Notes: generated by a model from the sequence alone, not told the origin. Positions 46,502 through 57,850 are shown, counted from the stretch's first letter. The stretch: 64,000 nt of DNA from G963422445 sp963422445 (GCA_963422445.2 OY729512.2:3100001-3164000), one strand, 5' to 3'. Numbers and translations are program-made.

Positions 46502-48033
46502 CACTGACTCCATCCCTTCGAGTCGATCGCGAACATCGCGTCGGCGTGGTCGATATTGGATCCAATTCTATTCGGCTGGTGGTTTTTGAAGGCGACCGGC
46601 GTATGCCGATCCCGATCTTCAACGAAAAGGCTATGTGCCGTCTGGGCGAAGATTTGCGCGACACCGGACGCCTGTCGGAAAGTGGACGTTTGCTCTCGAT
46701 CGCAAATCTGTCGCGGTTCATTGAACTATCCGGCGAAATGGATTTGTCACGTCTCGATATCGTTGCCACAGCGGCGGTGCGTGATGCCAGCAACGGACCC
46801 GAATTTGTCAGCGAACTCGAAGAGCGGTTCGGTCGGAAGATTCGTATATTGTCGGGTGGCGAAGAAGCCCGTTTGTCCGCCCTCGGCGTGATCAGTGCGT
46901 TTCCCGATGCTGATGGGGTTGTCGGCGACCTCGGTGGGGGCAGTCTGGAACTTGTGGATATCGACTGCGTCGTGCCGCGAAAGACCGTGTCGTTGCCCCT
47001 CGGTCCGCTCCGTCTTCTTGAACTGACGGGTGACAATCGCGCCGAGCAGATTCATCAGATCGACCGGTACCTGTCAACAGTCGACTGGATCGACCGCCTG
47101 AGAGGGCGCAACTTCTATGCTGTCGGCGGCGTCTGGCGCAGCATTGCACGTGCTCATATGGAAGAGGACGAGTATCCCCTTCAGGTTATACAGGGTTACA
47201 CCCTGAGACGCCGAAAGGTGACGGCATTCTGCGATCTGCTGTCACGTTTTGACAGCGATTCGGTGGCGGCGATGCCGGGTGTGGCGCGGCGCCGGCTTGA
47301 GACGATTCCGCTCGGAGCTTTGTTGCTGTCCCGTCTTCTGCGGTTGGGGCGGCCCGACCAGGTCATATTTTCGGCCTTCGGCTTGCGCGAGGGCGTCCTG
47401 TTCGACCGTCTGTCGCCCGCCGACAAGGGACAGGATCCGTTACTGGCGAGCTGTGCCGAAATCGCGTCCAAATCCGGCCGGTTCCCACCAATTGCCAAGG
47501 CCGCCGAGTTCTGGGTCAAGGGCCTTTTCCCCGATCTTTCGGAGCGCGACACGCGAATGTTGAGCGTTACTGCGATCTTGTCGGATCTGGCTTGGTCTGA
47601 ACACCCGCGATATCGCGGCGAACATGCCTTTTTCAAGGTGCTTCGCCTCCCAGTGGTCGGAATGACTCATCCCGAACGGGTTTTCGTCGCCCGTGCAGTT
47701 TACGCGCGCTACGCCGGTCCTGCCGAGGTTCCGGATGAAAATCTGGTGCGCGACATGCTTGACGACACCCAATGTCATGTGGCGTTGCTGATCGGCCTGA
47801 CAATGCGGCTGGCCGTGACCCTGTCGGGTGGCCTCGCAGGAATTCTTCGGAAGACCGAGATGCGATGGTATTCCGACCGGGTCTCGATCATGTATCCGGC
47901 CGATGTCGAGGTGGTGCAGGGCGATGTCGTCCAACGCCGTGCCGAGGAACTGGGATCGGCGCTCGGCAAGCCAGTCATTTTCGAACGCATGGCGGTGCCG
48001 TTCGGGCAAGCGAGCGACTCGGCTATAGCCTGA
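46495..48033 (+). CDS. ppx: Exopolyphosphatase
   Basis: A 512-residue Ppx/GppA protein of the ASKHA fold with a TTG start overlapping the ppk end. It hydrolyses terminal phosphates from polyphosphate, opposing Ppk. VGVVDIGSNSIRLVVF is phosphate loop 1. ATAAVRDASNG and GVVGDLGGGSLELV (phosphate loop 2) follow. A C-terminal HD-like helical domain includes GEHAFFKVLRLP. It is convergent with rnd, and the ends overlap by 11 bp. Confidence 0.92.
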   Translation: MLTLTPSLRVDREHRVGVVDIGSNSIRLVVFEGDRRMPIPIFNEKAMCRLGEDLRDTGRLSESGRLLSIANLSRFIELSGEMDLSRLDIVATAAVRDASNGPEFVSELEERFGRKIRILSGGEEARLSALGVISAFPDADGVVGDLGGGSLELVDIDCVVPRKTVSLPLGPLRLLELTGDNRAEQIHQIDRYLSTVDWIDRLRGRNFYAVGGVWRSIARAHMEEDEYPLQVIQGYTLRRRKVTAFCDLLSRFDSDSVAAMPGVARRRLETIPLGALLLSRLLRLGRPDQVIFSAFGLREGVLFDRLSPADKGQDPLLASCAEIASKSGRFPPIAKAAEFWVKGLFPDLSERDTRMLSVTAILSDLAWSEHPRYRGEHAFFKVLRLPVVGMTHPERVFVARAVYARYAGPAEVPDENLVRDMLDDTQCHVALLIGLTMRLAVTLSGGLAGILRKTEMRWYSDRVSIMYPADVEVVQGDVVQRRAEELGSALGKPVIFERMAVPFGQASDSAIA

Positions 48034-49168
48034 CCAGCCGGAGCCGGTCGCCATTCCCTGCGAGCGCCAGCTTTCCATGCTTCAATGCCAGAGCGTCGGC
48101 GCCGAACAGGTCCCGGCGCCAGCCCTTCAACGCGAGAACGGGCGCCTTGTCGTCGAGTGCCATCGCATCGAGGTCGGCACTGGTGGCGATGAGCTTCGGC
48201 GCGACATTGTGTTCTTCGGCCTTGTGCTTCAACAGAACCCGGAGCAGTTCGACAGTGGATCGCGGCGCGGGTGTATCGGTGTTCTCTGGCGGTTTCGGGC
48301 AGTCTGATTCGGGCAGGGCATTGGCACGTGCGACGACTTTCAGCAGGGCTGAACCGGCGCGGCCGGTGGAGAACTCCCGCGTGATGGTGCGAACTTTGGC
48401 CAGATCGTCGGCCGTCTTCGGAGACCGGGCAGCGATTTCGACAAGGACGTCATCGCGCAGAACCCAGTTTCGCGGCAGGTTGCGCCGTTGCGCTTCGGCT
48501 TCGCGATAGGTTGCGAGTTCCCGAATCAATGCGAGAAATCGCCGGCTGCCCCGCGGAAGCTTGATCCGGCGCCAAGCCTTTGCGGGATCGGTATCGTAGG
48601 TCGCCGGATCGATAACGATATCGAGTTCTTCGCGGAGCCAGTCCATGCGTTCGCTGACGGCAAGTTGCCCGATGAGACTGTCGTAAACCGGGCGCAGGTG
48701 TATCACATCGGACAGGGCGTAACGAACCTGCCGATCCGAGAGTGGCCGGTGTGCCCAGTTGGTGAATTGTGACGTCTTGTCGATGAAAGTTCCGGTCAGG
48801 GTCTGAACCAGTTTGCCATAGCTCACCGAATCACCGTGTCCACAGACCATCGCCGCGATCTGTGTGTCGAAGATCGGTTTCGGGAGGGTGTCGGCGAGCT
48901 GAAAAAAAATTTCCATATCCTGTCGGCAAGCGTGGAAGACCTTGAGAACGGCCGAGTTGATCATCAGCTCGAGAATTGGAGAAAGGTCGAGACCGGGTGC
49001 GAGCGGATCGATTGCGACAGCGTCTTCAGCGCTGGCAATCTGGATCAGACAGAGAACCGGATAATATGTCCTATCTCGCATGAACTCTGTATCGACGCAG
49101 ATATAGTTCTTCGCCGAAAAGCGCTGACAGGCGGCGGCCACGGCGGCATTTGTCGAAAGAAGGGTCAT
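48023..49168 (-). CDS. rnd: Ribonuclease D
   Basis: A 381-residue 3'-5' exonuclease of the DEDDy group. Exo I is CVDTEFMRDRTYYP, exo II is HACRQDMEIFFQ and exo III ends YALSDVIHLRPVYD. An HRDC domain follows (about 200-290). RNase D trims tRNA and small RNA 3' ends. Its ATG (49168) lies 49 bp from IS copy C, so the insertion sits in the promoter region and may change its expression. Confidence 0.92.
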   Translation of the reverse strand: MTLLSTNAAVAAACQRFSAKNYICVDTEFMRDRTYYPVLCLIQIASAEDAVAIDPLAPGLDLSPILELMINSAVLKVFHACRQDMEIFFQLADTLPKPIFDTQIAAMVCGHGDSVSYGKLVQTLTGTFIDKTSQFTNWAHRPLSDRQVRYALSDVIHLRPVYDSLIGQLAVSERMDWLREELDIVIDPATYDTDPAKAWRRIKLPRGSRRFLALIRELATYREAEAQRRNLPRNWVLRDDVLVEIAARSPKTADDLAKVRTITREFSTGRAGSALLKVVARANALPESDCPKPPENTDTPAPRSTVELLRVLLKHKAEEHNVAPKLIATSADLDAMALDDKAPVLALKGWRRDLFGADALALKHGKLALAGNGDRLRLVRL

Positions 49169-49217
49169 GGCGGTTGTATACGCAATTGGTAGCCGTCAGG
49201 ACAATGCGGATATAGTT

Positions 49218-50714
49218 GAGCTTCTTGCAAAATTGCCGGCCCGACCGGTTTTTTTGCCTTGTCGAGGCTGATTTTGTTGTCGAGGGCCTGGGTTCGGGGC
49301 CACCTCGTGGTATGTTGTGTTTCCACAACAACAAGATACCGAGGAGGTGACCCCGATGATCCTTGGCTCGACCCTATCCGATCTCTGGCGCCGATTTCAA
49401 GGGGACCTTTTCCCTGCGTTGGCCGAGGCGGTCGGTCCTCTCCTCGAGACGCACAAGCGTTTCGTGACAGCTCTCGATCTCGTCAAGGTGGAGGGCTTCG
49501 TCGATGGGGTGTGGACCGGTCCGGGTCGGCCCCGGGAGGATCGCCAGGCGCTGGCCCATGGCTTCATCGCCAAGGCGGTATGGGATCTGCCGACGACCCG
49601 CCACCTGATCGACAGGCTCAAGGTGGACCCGACGTTGCGCCGACTGTGCGGCTGGTCGCGTGTCGCGAAGATCCCGAGTGAAGCGACGTTTTCGCGGGCG
49701 TTTGCCGAATTTTCGCAGTCCCGTCTTCCGGAGAGGATGCACGCGGCTCTGGTCGCAGAGACACTGGGCGATGCGCTCATCGGCCACGTGTCGAGGGACT
49801 CGACGGCCATCGAGGCCCGGGAGACGCCGGCCCCGAAGCCGAAGGCCGGGACGCCGAACCGCAAGCGCGGCCGGCCCCGCAAGGGCGAGGAGAGGACGAA
49901 GGAGCCTGGGCGTCTCGAACAGCAAGCGAACGGGATGGATCTCGATGAGAGGCTCGACGCGCTGCCGAAGGTCTGCGATCACGGGGCAAAGAAGACTGCC
50001 AAGGGGGGCCTGGAGGCCTGCGCGGTGACAAGCTGCCTATCGACACAGCAGACTGCGGGGTGCCGCTGAGTACCGTCCTCACCTCGGCATCCGTCCATGA
50101 CAGCCAGGTCGCGATCCCGCTGGCGATGATGACCGCCGGGCGTGTGACCAATCTCTACGATCTCATGGACGCGGCCTATGATGCCAGGGAGATCTCCCAG
50201 ATGAGCGAACGGCTTGGCCATGTGCCGATCATCGATGTCAATCCGCGCCGGGACAAGGACCTCAAGGAGGAGCGAGACCGGGAGGCCCGGGCCCGGCGTG
50301 CAATAGGCCATGTCGATCCCGAGACCGTGCGGTTCCGGATCCGGTCCGGTGTCGAGAGGACCAACGCCCGCCTCAAGGATGAGTTTGGCGGGCACCATGT
50401 CCGCGTCCGCGGACATTCCAGGGTCGCCTGCCATCTCATGTTCGGCATCCTGGCCCTGGCGGCTGACCCGTTGATACGTCTCGCCGCCCCATAGCGCGGC
50501 TCCGACAACGCATACCGACCCTTCGCGGCCCTCTCGAAGAGAGGGACCCGGAGAGGCGTGTCCCGATGTCCGCAAAGGTCCCTGTTTGTTCTCATCGTCT
50601 CTGATGAGACACCGCGAATCCATGGATTCCGACCTCCAGGTGCAGAGGTGAACGGAAGCAACCGACCGATCCGGGCTCACCGGACCCTGGGGACAGGAAT
50701 TTTGCAAGAGGTTC
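49218..50714 (+). mobile_element. IS copy C of the DUF772/DDE element, with 4-bp target duplication
   Basis: The element is 1497 bp, in the opposite orientation to copies A and B. The flanks agtt (49214-49217) and agtt (50715-50718) are a clean 4-bp target duplication, so this is a simple insertion. It lies just upstream of rnd. Confidence 0.88.
49356..50494 (+). pseudogene. Frameshifted IS transposase (copy C)
   Basis: This matches the copy A transposase, but one G is missing near 50017 (gaggcctgcgcgg against gaggcctggcgcgg), which splits it into frames 49356-50069 and 50060-50494. Nearby substitutions suggest further decay. Confidence 0.8.
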
Positions 50715-50718
50715 AGTT

Positions 50719-51439
50719 GTGTGTTACGGATCCGATCGGCAAATCGTCGGCGAGCAGGGTTTGGATCCGGCGTCCGGATGCCGTCTTGTCCCGTGCCGTG
50801 AATGCATGGCGGCGGGTTGCGAGAGGGGAGGTGCGGGTCCACCGAGCGGTGAGAGGGTAGATTCGCTGAATTTTTTCCGATCCGAAGAGCAGGTCAAGGC
50901 TTACGGAGGACAGTGCTCTTGTCATCAGACTTGTCGTAGCCAGTTTGTGACGCCCGCCGGCCTTCTGATCACCCGCCGTTGCAATGTCCTCAACTGCATA
51001 ACCGTTGGCCGCCAGGTTCCCTGTGACGGCATGGGCAGCTTTTCGGTTGATTGCAGGGGAGGGTGGTGTCATCGTTTTTGATGAGGCAATTGAGCCGAAT
51101 CTGATGATAACTTCGGGATTTAGAGATTACACTCGTTGGCATTGAATCCCACCGGCGTTTCCGGGCCGGTGACTGGTATTTCTGTCCGGTTCCGCGGTCC
51201 GTGTTGAAGCAATTGATGCAACGCGACGACCCGCTCGTTGCATTCTTACGGGTTATGGCTGGGTCTGACCGTAGCCTTCGGTGTCGTCAGCGTTCTTGCG
51301 TGGGGACTCTGGTATGCAGTACCCAATTCTCCTGGTCCATGGCTTGCTTTACGGCCTTCGGAGGCCATCCACGATGGCATGAAGGAACGCATCTGATACC
51401 GTTCAGAACGCGCTGGCTAAACGAATTCTTCTATCTCGT
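50719..51439. other. Chromosomal fragment between IS copies C and D
   Basis: About 720 bp between two oppositely oriented IS copies. No recognisable family appears on either strand. Overlapping open frames of about 120 codons on both strands at 50713-51081 are mutually exclusive and neither has a ribosome site. The sequence 50990-51120 looks non-coding. A short possible membrane protein is listed separately. Confidence 0.4.
51238..51396 (+). CDS. Possible 52-residue single-helix membrane protein
   Basis: A TTG-started frame (in-frame stop at 51214) with one clear hydrophobic helix, GLWLGLTVAFGVVSVLAWGLW, then a polar proline-rich tail (PNSPGPWLALRPSEAIHDG). There is no good ribosome site, so it may be the end of a longer, broken gene. 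The family is not recognised. Confidence 0.3.
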   Translation: MHSYGLWLGLTVAFGVVSVLAWGLWYAVPNSPGPWLALRPSEAIHDGMKERI

Positions 51440-52935
51440 GAACCTCTTGCAAAATTCCTGTCCCCAGGGTCCGGTGAGCCCGGATTGGTCGGTTGCTTCC
51501 GTTCACCTCTGCACCTGGAGGTCGGAATCCATGGATTCGCGGTGTCTCATCAGAGACGATGAGACCGAACAGGGACCTTTGTGGACATCGGGACACGCCT
51601 CTCCGGGCCACTCTCTCCGAGAGGGTCGTGAAGGGGCGGCATGCGTTGTCGGAGCCGCGCTATGGGACGGCGAGACGTATCAACGGGTCAGCCGCCAGGG
51701 CCAGGATGCCGAACATGAGATGGCAGGCGACCCTGGAATGTCCACGGACGCGGACATGGCGCCCGCCAAACTCATCCTTGAGGCGGGCGTTGGTCCTCTC
51801 GACACCGGACCGGATCCGGACCCGCACGGTCTCGGGATCGACATGGCCTATTGCACGCCGGGCCCGGGCCTCCCGGTCCCGCTCCTCCTTGAGGTCCTTG
51901 TCCCGGCGCGGATTGACATCGATGATCGGCACATGGCCAAGCCGTTCGCTCATCTGGTAGATCTCCCTGGCATCATAGGCCGCGTCCATGAGATCGTAGA
52001 GATTGGTCACACGCGCGGCGGTCATCATCGCCAGCGGGATCGCGACCTGGCTGTCATGGACGGATGCCGAGGTGAGGACGGTACTCAGCGGCGCCCCGCA
52101 GTCTGCTGTGTCGATATGCAGCTTGTAACCGCGCCAGGCCTCCAGGACCCCCTTGGCATTCTTCTTTGCCCCGTGATCGCAGACCTTCGGCAGCGCGTCG
52201 AGCCTCTCATCGAGATCCATCCCGTTCACTTGCCGTTCGAGACGCCCAGGCTCCTTCGTCCTCTCCTCGCCCTTGCGGGGCCGGCCGCGCTTGCGGTTCG
52301 GCGTCCTGGCCTCGGCTTCGGGGCCGGCGTCTCCCGGGCCTCGATGGCTATCGAGTCCCTCGACACGTGGCCGATGAGCGCGTCGCCCAGTGTCTCTGCA
52401 ACCAGAGCCGCGTGCATCCTCTCCGGAAGACGGGACTGCGAAAATTCGGCAAACGCCCGCGAAAACGTCGCTTCACTCGGGATCTCCGCGACACGCGACC
52501 AGCCGCACAGCCGGCGCAACGTCGGGTCCACCTTGAGCCTGTCGATCAGGTGGCGGGTCGTCGGCAGACCCCACACCGCCTTGGCGATGACGCCACGGGC
52601 CAGCGCCCGGCGATCCTCCCGGGGCCGACCCGGACCGGTCCCACACCTCATCGACGAAGCCCTCCACCTTGACGAGATCGAGAGCTGTCACGAAACGCTT
52701 GTGCGTCTCCAGGAGAGGACCGACCGCCTCGGCCAACGCAGGGAAAAGGTCCCCTTGAAATCGGCGCCAGAGATCGGATAGGGTCGAGCCAAGGGGCATC
52801 GGGGTCACCTCCTCGGTATCTTGTTGTTGTGGAAACACAACAGACCACGGGGTGGCTCCGAAACCCAGGCCCTCGACAACAAAATCAGCCTCGACAAAGC
52901 AAAACCGGTCGGGCCGGCAATTTTGCAAGAAGCTC
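51440..52935 (-). mobile_element. IS copy D of the DUF772/DDE element
   Basis: The element is 1496 bp with the same ends as the other copies. Its flanks (tcgt and tatt) do not match, so it has been involved in rearrangement or has lost one flank. On its right it abuts an IS5-type fragment. Confidence 0.83.
51660..52799 (-). pseudogene. Frameshifted IS transposase (copy D)
   Basis: Relative to copy A there is an extra base near 52640 (ggtcccacacctca) and a missing base near 52311 (ctcggcttcggggcc). Three frames are needed to read the protein. It is the most decayed of the four copies. Confidence 0.8.
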
Positions 52936-53091
52936 TATTACGAAACTATCAAAGAAAGACAAATGATGACGCCATATCAGAACCACACCCCTTCCGGATA
53001 ATCTCGTTCCAAGGCATGATGTGCCCCCATGGTGTGGTTGTTCACCCATGAAGATATACCATGCGAGACCACCCAACCAGTTTTAGGTCAG
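52936..53091 (-). mobile_element. 5' fragment of an IS5-type element
   Basis: 53009-53091 is an inverted near-copy of 63769-63852 at the right edge of the window. It includes the terminal ctgacctaaaactggtt and the transposase start ATGCCTTGG. Beyond the first codons (52936-53008) it diverges and is cut by IS copy D. Confidence 0.65.
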
Positions 53092-53963
53092 ACTCTAAAC
53101 CGGCTGGTTGCACCTGGAAATGGATATCTGAAAGTCATGTTGGCACTGCAGAAGATCTGAACACACAAAGCTGAAAAAATCTTCGCAATAGAAAAAATCA
53201 TCCCTCGAAAATTCTCAGCGTGGGATCGTCTTGCGTTCCGTCCCACATCACCGTTACCTGCAAAGGAAGACATCTTCCGAGCTGCACAGGTGATTTATCG
53301 AATGTTCGGTCCAAGACCGGAACTCCCATGCAGATTTACTTCGCGTCCGCGACGCTTTCTAGAAAGGTAAGCGGGACATGCGCACACCTCTACAGGGCTT
53401 GAAGGAAGATAATCCATGAATGACACCGTTCCCGGAATCAAAACGGCCGACTATTCTATCAAAATATCATGTGTCTTCGGACTCACGGCGCCTCCAAACC
53501 GCTCATTCCAGCAAATCCGAAACCCGAACCAAACGTCATGCTTCCGAATCGATGAACAGAGAACCTTAGGCAAGATTACGTAAGTTTTTCTAGCGCGTGA
53601 TTTCATCGCGATAGATACTAACCAAGCATCGTATCGTCTCTTCATAATGTGACTTACCCATCATCAAGAAGCAGCGATACTTCTGGTCCTGACGATGCCA
53701 GGTCCGCATGAGGGATAAATTGAATAAACCGCTTATGAACGTGGCTCCGGTTGCGAGAGTTTGCCGCGAGAAGTTGACTCCTACCGGTCCATTTGGACGG
53801 TTTTCGATCAACATGTTGATCAAGCCGGAACCAGATGCATAAGCGGTTTGAATAAATGGCAGATTCTCTTGAATACACGTTTGACAAAGTTACTGGTAAG
53901 ATTGCCTGTTTTTCCACCAAATTAGCGAAGCCTTTGACAGTATAGCGAATATTCCGAAGGACA
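53092..53963. other. AT-richer unassigned stretch
   Basis: About 870 bp with lower GC than the chromosome and only short overlapping frames. The frame ending at 53590 (with QKYRCFLMMGKSHYEET) is the longest-looking piece but has no recognised family. It probably represents foreign DNA eroded by successive insertions. Confidence 0.4.
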
Positions 53964-53967
53964 CTAG

Positions 53968-54833
53968 GGCGTGTTGATGAATTCATGAAATGCTGATGAT
54001 CCTTCTCCATCAATGACACTTTCCGGGGACTTATCATGGCGTTACGCCTGCTCATCACGGATGCTATCTGGTCGACACTCGAGCCGCTACTGCGTGAGAG
54101 CAAACACGCCGCCGGCGCCCCGCCACGGCTCAGCGACCGACTGGTCATCGAAGCCGTCCTCTACCAGGCGCGTACCGGAACCCCATGGCGCGACCTGCCC
54201 GACGAATTCGGCCATTGGAATGCCGTCTATCAGCGGTTTCGCCGTTGGGAGAAGCGCCACCTCTGGGCGCGGCTCTGGCAACAGATACAACAGGTAGATG
54301 ATGAACCACTCAAGGAAGTGTTCATCGATTCGACCATCCTGCGCGCTCATCAACACGCCGCCGGCGCGGTAAAAAAACGGTGGCCAAGAGGCCCAGGCTC
54401 TCGGCCGCTCCCGGGGTGGGTTCTCCACCAAGCTGCACGTGGCCTGTGCCAACGAAACAACCGGTGTGTCCTTCGTGTTGACGGGTGGCGAGCGCCATGA
54501 TGGCGTGGGATTCGAGCTGCTGTGGAAGGCTTTGCCCAGCTCTCCCGCACCGGAGGCTGCGGTCATGGACAAGGCGTATGACAGCAAGGACATTCGCCAG
54601 GCGCTGGCCGACCAGGGCGTCGAAGCCGTGATACCCGCCCGGTCGAACCGGACTGAGACGATTCATCACGATCAAGAAAAGTACAAGCGGCACCAGCAGG
54701 TCGAGCGATTCTTCAACAAGCTCAAACAATTCCGTCGCAGTGCCACACGCTATGACAAGCGCGCTCGGACGGTCCTCGCGTTTGTCCACATTGTCTCAGC
54801 ATGGATTATGCTTCGATCATTCGTCAACACGGC
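53968..54833 (+). mobile_element. IS5 family element, inserted at the end of the IS630
   Basis: The element is 866 bp between CTAG (53964-53967) and CTAG (54834-54837). Terminal inverted repeats are gg-cgtgttgatgaat and gg-cgtgttgacgaat. Removing it would restore the junction acaCTAGtgtcttg, the end of the adjacent IS630, so it inserted there later. Confidence 0.8.
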
Positions 54834-54837
54834 CTAG
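54036..54837 (+). CDS. IS5-type transposase, two frames joined at an A7 run
   Basis: Frame 1 (54036-54500) contains LLITDAIWSTLEPLL, TGTPWRDLPDEFGHW and the Asp in VFIDSTILRAH. The true continuation is in the +1 frame (GRSRGGFSTKLHVA and on to VERFFNKLKQFRRSATRYD), ending at 54837 in the flanking CTAG. The switch falls at seven A residues (54371-54377). Slippage there, in transcription or translation, would join the frames, as is usual for this family. Confidence 0.75.
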
Positions 54838-56056
54838 TGTCTTGTCATGCATCAAGTGTCGGATAGGGTCGTTTCAGTTTCACACGGGCATCGTCCGTGG
54901 TGAACTGCCAGTTGACCGTGCCCTTCACGCGGTCACGGGACGCCTGCCAAGCCGCGACCTCGTCGCGCAGGGTCTCAATGGAGGCGATGTGGCGGTTGAG
55001 GCACTGACGGATCATGACGTTGATCTCGACCTCGGCGACGTTGAGCCAACTGCCGTGCTTAGGCGTGTAGACGAACTCGAAGCGGTCCCACAGAGCTTTC
55101 GCCTCGGCCGGCGGAAAGACCTCATAGAGGGCACCGGGGCGGTGGATGTTCAGGTTGTCCATCACCCGTGTGATCCTCTTGGCGTCGGGATAGCGCTCGG
55201 CGATGTCGTTGAGGAAGTGCGCCCGGTCGGCATTGGTTCTGCGCGCTGTCACCTTGGTCATGCGCCATCCGGCCAGAGGTTCCGTGGCCATAAACACGTT
55301 GCAGCTTCCGCAGCGCCGGTCCTCGTAGTCTTCGCGCGCTGGCCGACCCGGCGCCGCCGAGACCGGTTCGCGTATCTCGCTGATCAGTTGCCGGGGCGTC
55401 TCGTCCATGCACACCACCGGAAAGGCCGCATCGTAGGGGCGCCGGTAGACATCGAGAACCGTCTCCATCGCCGCCGCGAAGTCCGCGTTGCCCTGTGGAG
55501 GAATCACCCAGCCGACACGCCGCCACGGCTTGAGCGCGTTTTTTTAGAACCCGCCGTACTGTCTCGTGCGACACGCTGTCGATGTGTCCGAGTTCCACGA
55601 CGCGGTCGGCCAGCAACCGCAGCGACCACTGCGAGTGACCCTCCGGCGGCTCGGCGCAACGCAGCGCCACCAAATGCGCCTCGAACGCGCCGTCGGCCTT
55701 GCGAACGTAGTTGAGACGCCGACCCTGTCGGCTGCCGAGAGCCATCTCCATGCCCTCCTCGACGAATCGCTTCTTGACCCGGTCCACCTTGCGCGCACTG
55801 ACGCGCAGGACCTCGGCAATGGTCTCCCCGTGCACCCGGTTGTCGTTGAATTCGCCTTCGTCGCAGTTGAGCAGAACCAGTGCATTGATCACCTTCCGCG
55901 ATTGATGCGAGCCCTTGCGCGTGATCTCCGAGAGCGTGTCCCGCTCCTCCTTCTCCAAGGTCACTACGTAACGCTTCATGCCGACCCCCTCGTCGCCGTT
56001 GGACGACGAGGAAGTTACCACGGAGTATGCGACATATCATGCGTGACATGACACTA
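54835..56056 (-). mobile_element. IS630 family element
   Basis: About 1220 bp with ends TAGTGTCttGTCAtGCAT and the inverted tagtgtcatgtcacgcat, inserted at TA as is typical of the IS630/Tc1 group. Its left end has been hit by the IS5-type element. Confidence 0.8.
54845..55979 (-). CDS. IS630-type transposase, two frames
   Basis: The start ATG 55979 (MKRYVVTLEKEERDTL) has a G-rich ribosome site upstream. The first frame carries the helix-turn-helix domain (GETIAEVLRVSARKVDRVKKRF). Near an A7 run at about 55545 the reading passes to the second frame, which has the catalytic Asp in VVCMDETPRQL, VMDNLNIHRPGAL and the Glu in SWLNVAEVEINV (DDE triad). Members of this family often use a programmed shift at such a site, so the transposase may still be made. 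Confidence 0.75.
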
Positions 56057-56658
56057 GGAGCGTTCTAAAATAGTGATCATACGATCCTTTTGATTCTTTC
56101 CCTTCCAAGGGTTCTTACGGCCACTCGCTATAGTGCTGGCACGCAGTTTAACATTGTAAACAGCACCCAATTCGAGTGCCGAGACAAGTTGGTCCGCCTT
56201 CGATACGAGGTGATATATCTGCCATTCGAACACCACCATACCAGTGAGAACTCAAGTATCGTTCAACCAGGTTCATGACACAGCCAGATCCATCGAAATA
56301 GAACAGTTATATGGAGAGAGACATCATGCATAAGTGGTACAACAAAGGGGCACCTAGCTTCCGCGAATCGTGTTGCTTCACAGCCATCACAATCCTGTTT
56401 TCAATACAGGAATGTAGAAGGAAACTGTCAACAAAAAACCGCTCGTGCCTCGATCTTTTCGATATCTGAACACCCTGCCCAGCATTGGGCCGCCGATCGA
56501 GATATCTATACAAGGGACCACGCCACGTATTCGTGCAGTACGAGGAACCCGGATCATTAAAAGATCCGAATAACAAGTCACGTATCTTCTGCGTGTTCAG
56601 ATGAGGAATCGGATTCGAGATCCGTCGGAATGGTCGAGGTATAGCCCGCACTGCTCGC
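56057..56658. other. AT-richer unassigned stretch right of the IS630
   Basis: About 600 bp of lower GC. A minus-strand frame at 56054-56239 contains GRKNPWKGKNQKDRMITI, which looks like part of a protein but is not recognised. With 53092-53963 it probably formed one foreign segment later split by the IS630. Confidence 0.35.
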
Positions 56659-56662
56659 CTAG

Positions 56663-57846
56663 AGATTGTCTGAACAAGTCGGTTTTGGCACAATTGGTTT
56701 CTTGGTGACGGAGTGGAATGCGAGCCATGGAGCAAGCGATGTCTGCGGAGCTGGAGCACGACCTGAAGACGCGCCGGACGCGGCGCGAGGTCTTTCTCGA
56801 GACGATGGACAACCTATTGAAAGATCACAGCTAGAGGCGCACCTCGAGCCGTTCGACCCGAAGGCCGTGCGCGGGCGGCGGCCCTATCCGCTGAGCGTGA
56901 TGCTGCGGGTGCACTGCGTGCAGCTGTTCTACAATCTGAGCGACCCTGGGATGGAGGACCTGCTCTACGAGGTGAAGTCGGTACGGCGGTTTGTGGGGCT
57001 GCGCCTCTCGGGTGCGCTGCCTGACGAGACGACGGTTCTGCATTTCCGCCACTTGCTGGAGACGCATGGTCTGGGCGAGACGCTATTCGAGGAGATCAAC
57101 GCACATCTGGCCTCTCTCGGAGACACCGTTTGAGCAAGGGGACGATCGTGGACGCGAGTCTCATTGCCGCGCCGTCGTCGACGAAGAACCGCAAGGGCGA
57201 GCGGGACCCGGAGATGCACCAGACGAAGAAGGGCAATCAGTGGCATTTCGGGATGAAGGCGCACATCGGGGTGGATGCGCAGTCGGGCTTGACGCACAGC
57301 GTGGAGACGACGCCGGCGAATGTCTCGGATGTGGCGACGGCGCACGCGCTGTTGCACGGGGGCGAGGAGCAGGTGTGGGGTGACGCGGGCTATCAGGGGG
57401 TGGACAAGCGCGCGGAGAACCGAGACACGGACGTGGACTGGGAGGTGGCGATGAAGCCCGGCAAGCGCCGGGGGCTGGACAAGGCGGGCCCGGCGGCGGC
57501 GGCGGAGAGGCGCAAGGCGTCGGTTCGGGCCAAGGTGGAACATCCGTTCCTGTATGTGAAGCGCCACTTCGGCTACGCGAAGGTGCGCTATCGGGGGCTG
57601 GCGAAGAACACGCAACGCATCGCCGTGCTGCTCGGGTTCACCAATCTGCTCATCGCGGGGCGCGGCGCCACCGCCTGACGTGGGGGGAGTCCGTCCGCAA
57701 CCGCCGCAAGGCGGCGGGGACGGTCGGCTCGGGCATCTGAAATCTCCATTTCCTGGCGCGACAACACGTCCCCGATGGGCTCTGGCGTTTCATACACGGG
57801 CCACGCCACCCGTATACCCGGAAAAACGGGGTTGTTCAGACTTTCC
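56663..57846 (+). mobile_element. IS5 element (IS5 group)
   Basis: The element is 1184 bp between CTAG (56659-56662) and CTAG (57847-57850). Inverted ends share gtctgaacaa. The right CTAG is also the left target site of the next IS, so the two are back to back. Confidence 0.8.
56727..57678 (+). pseudogene. IS5-group transposase, frameshifted
   Basis: The protein starts MEQAMSAELEHDLKTRRTRR and breaks near 56815. The next frame has GRRPYPLSVMLRVHCVQLFYN and LPDETTVLHFRHLLE. A stop at 57131 forces a second shift, after which SKGTIVDASLIAAPSSTKNR and VRAKVEHPFLYVKRHFGY follow to 57678. It would be a normal 330-residue IS5 transposase without the two shifts. Confidence 0.8.
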
Positions 57847-57850
57847 CTAG

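Noticed and set aside
50713..51081. Two overlapping open frames on opposite strands between IS copies
   Set aside because: Both cannot be real, neither has a recognisable family or ribosome site, and composition alone explains them.
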